Position numbers and translations under genes: made by a program. The notes under the pieces are model-generated. The model ran no database searches and was not told the origin of the DNA. It worked only from the letters and a program-made list of their open reading frames with translations. From the NCBI GenBank assembly GCA_013042795.1, contig JABDPK010000008.1, forward strand, positions 1 through 7,270: a DNA stretch of 7,270 nucleotides. The letters run 5' to 3'. This DNA is from Saprospiraceae bacterium. GTDB lineage: Bacteria; Bacteroidota; Bacteroidia; Chitinophagales; Saprospiraceae. Of this stretch, positions 7,241 through 7,270 are shown one piece after another (the stretch's first letter is position 1; each line of letters begins with the position of its first letter).

Positions 7241-7270
7241 ATGGAAGATTATTTAAAGGATGCTTTATCC
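7241..7270 (+). CDS. Possible start of a divergent gene cut by the right edge
   Basis: An ATG at 7241 opens a frame of ten codons (MEDYLKDALS) to the end of the window, divergent from crtZ across 77 nt of AT-rich DNA. The spacing and lack of other coding signal fit a divergent promoter region, but ten codons cannot identify a gene. No -7 box was found for it. Confidence 0.3.
   Translation, partial: MEDYLKDALS

Overview
The window looks like a chromosomal segment from a Bacteroidota organism, probably an environmental Cytophagales, Sphingobacteriales or Flavobacteriia type. The base composition is AT-rich. No gene start has a clear Shine-Dalgarno sequence, and two upstream regions carry a TAnnTTTG-like -7 box as used by the Bacteroidota housekeeping sigma factor. 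A CrtZ-type carotenoid hydroxylase and a neutral ceramidase homologue fit a pigmented, possibly sphingolipid-containing member of that phylum. This assignment is inference; there is no rRNA in the window to confirm it.

Layout. (1) Positions 2-3519, + strand: a neutral/alkaline ceramidase homologue, cut by the left edge, is followed after 8 nt by a protein with a beta-propeller-like body and a C-terminal beta/gamma-crystallin domain. The two look like one transcription unit. (2) Positions 3732-3956, + strand: tRNA-Ser(GCT) and tRNA-Pro(TGG), 16 nt apart, closed by a strong intrinsic terminator. (3) Positions 4014-5414, + strand: single-chain iron-sulfur L-serine dehydratase (SdaA), with all its iron-sulfur cysteines and the C-terminal cysteine tail. 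(4) Positions 5498-6403, - strand: an exported protein of 301 aa with a DUF302-like architecture, convergent with sdaA around a shared hairpin. (5) Positions 6687-7163, - strand: beta-carotene hydroxylase CrtZ. At the right edge a possible + strand gene begins at 7241.

How the genes relate. Only the first pair appears functionally linked: a lipid amidase together with a protein ending in a calcium-type beta/gamma-crystallin fold and lacking any signal peptide. The tRNA pair, sdaA, the exported protein and crtZ look like separate housekeeping or metabolic units. I see no mobile element, CRISPR array, phage gene or recognisable defence system. The most unusual item is the ceramidase/propeller-crystallin pair. 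I cannot show that it is a new system, only that the combination deserves a comparative check.
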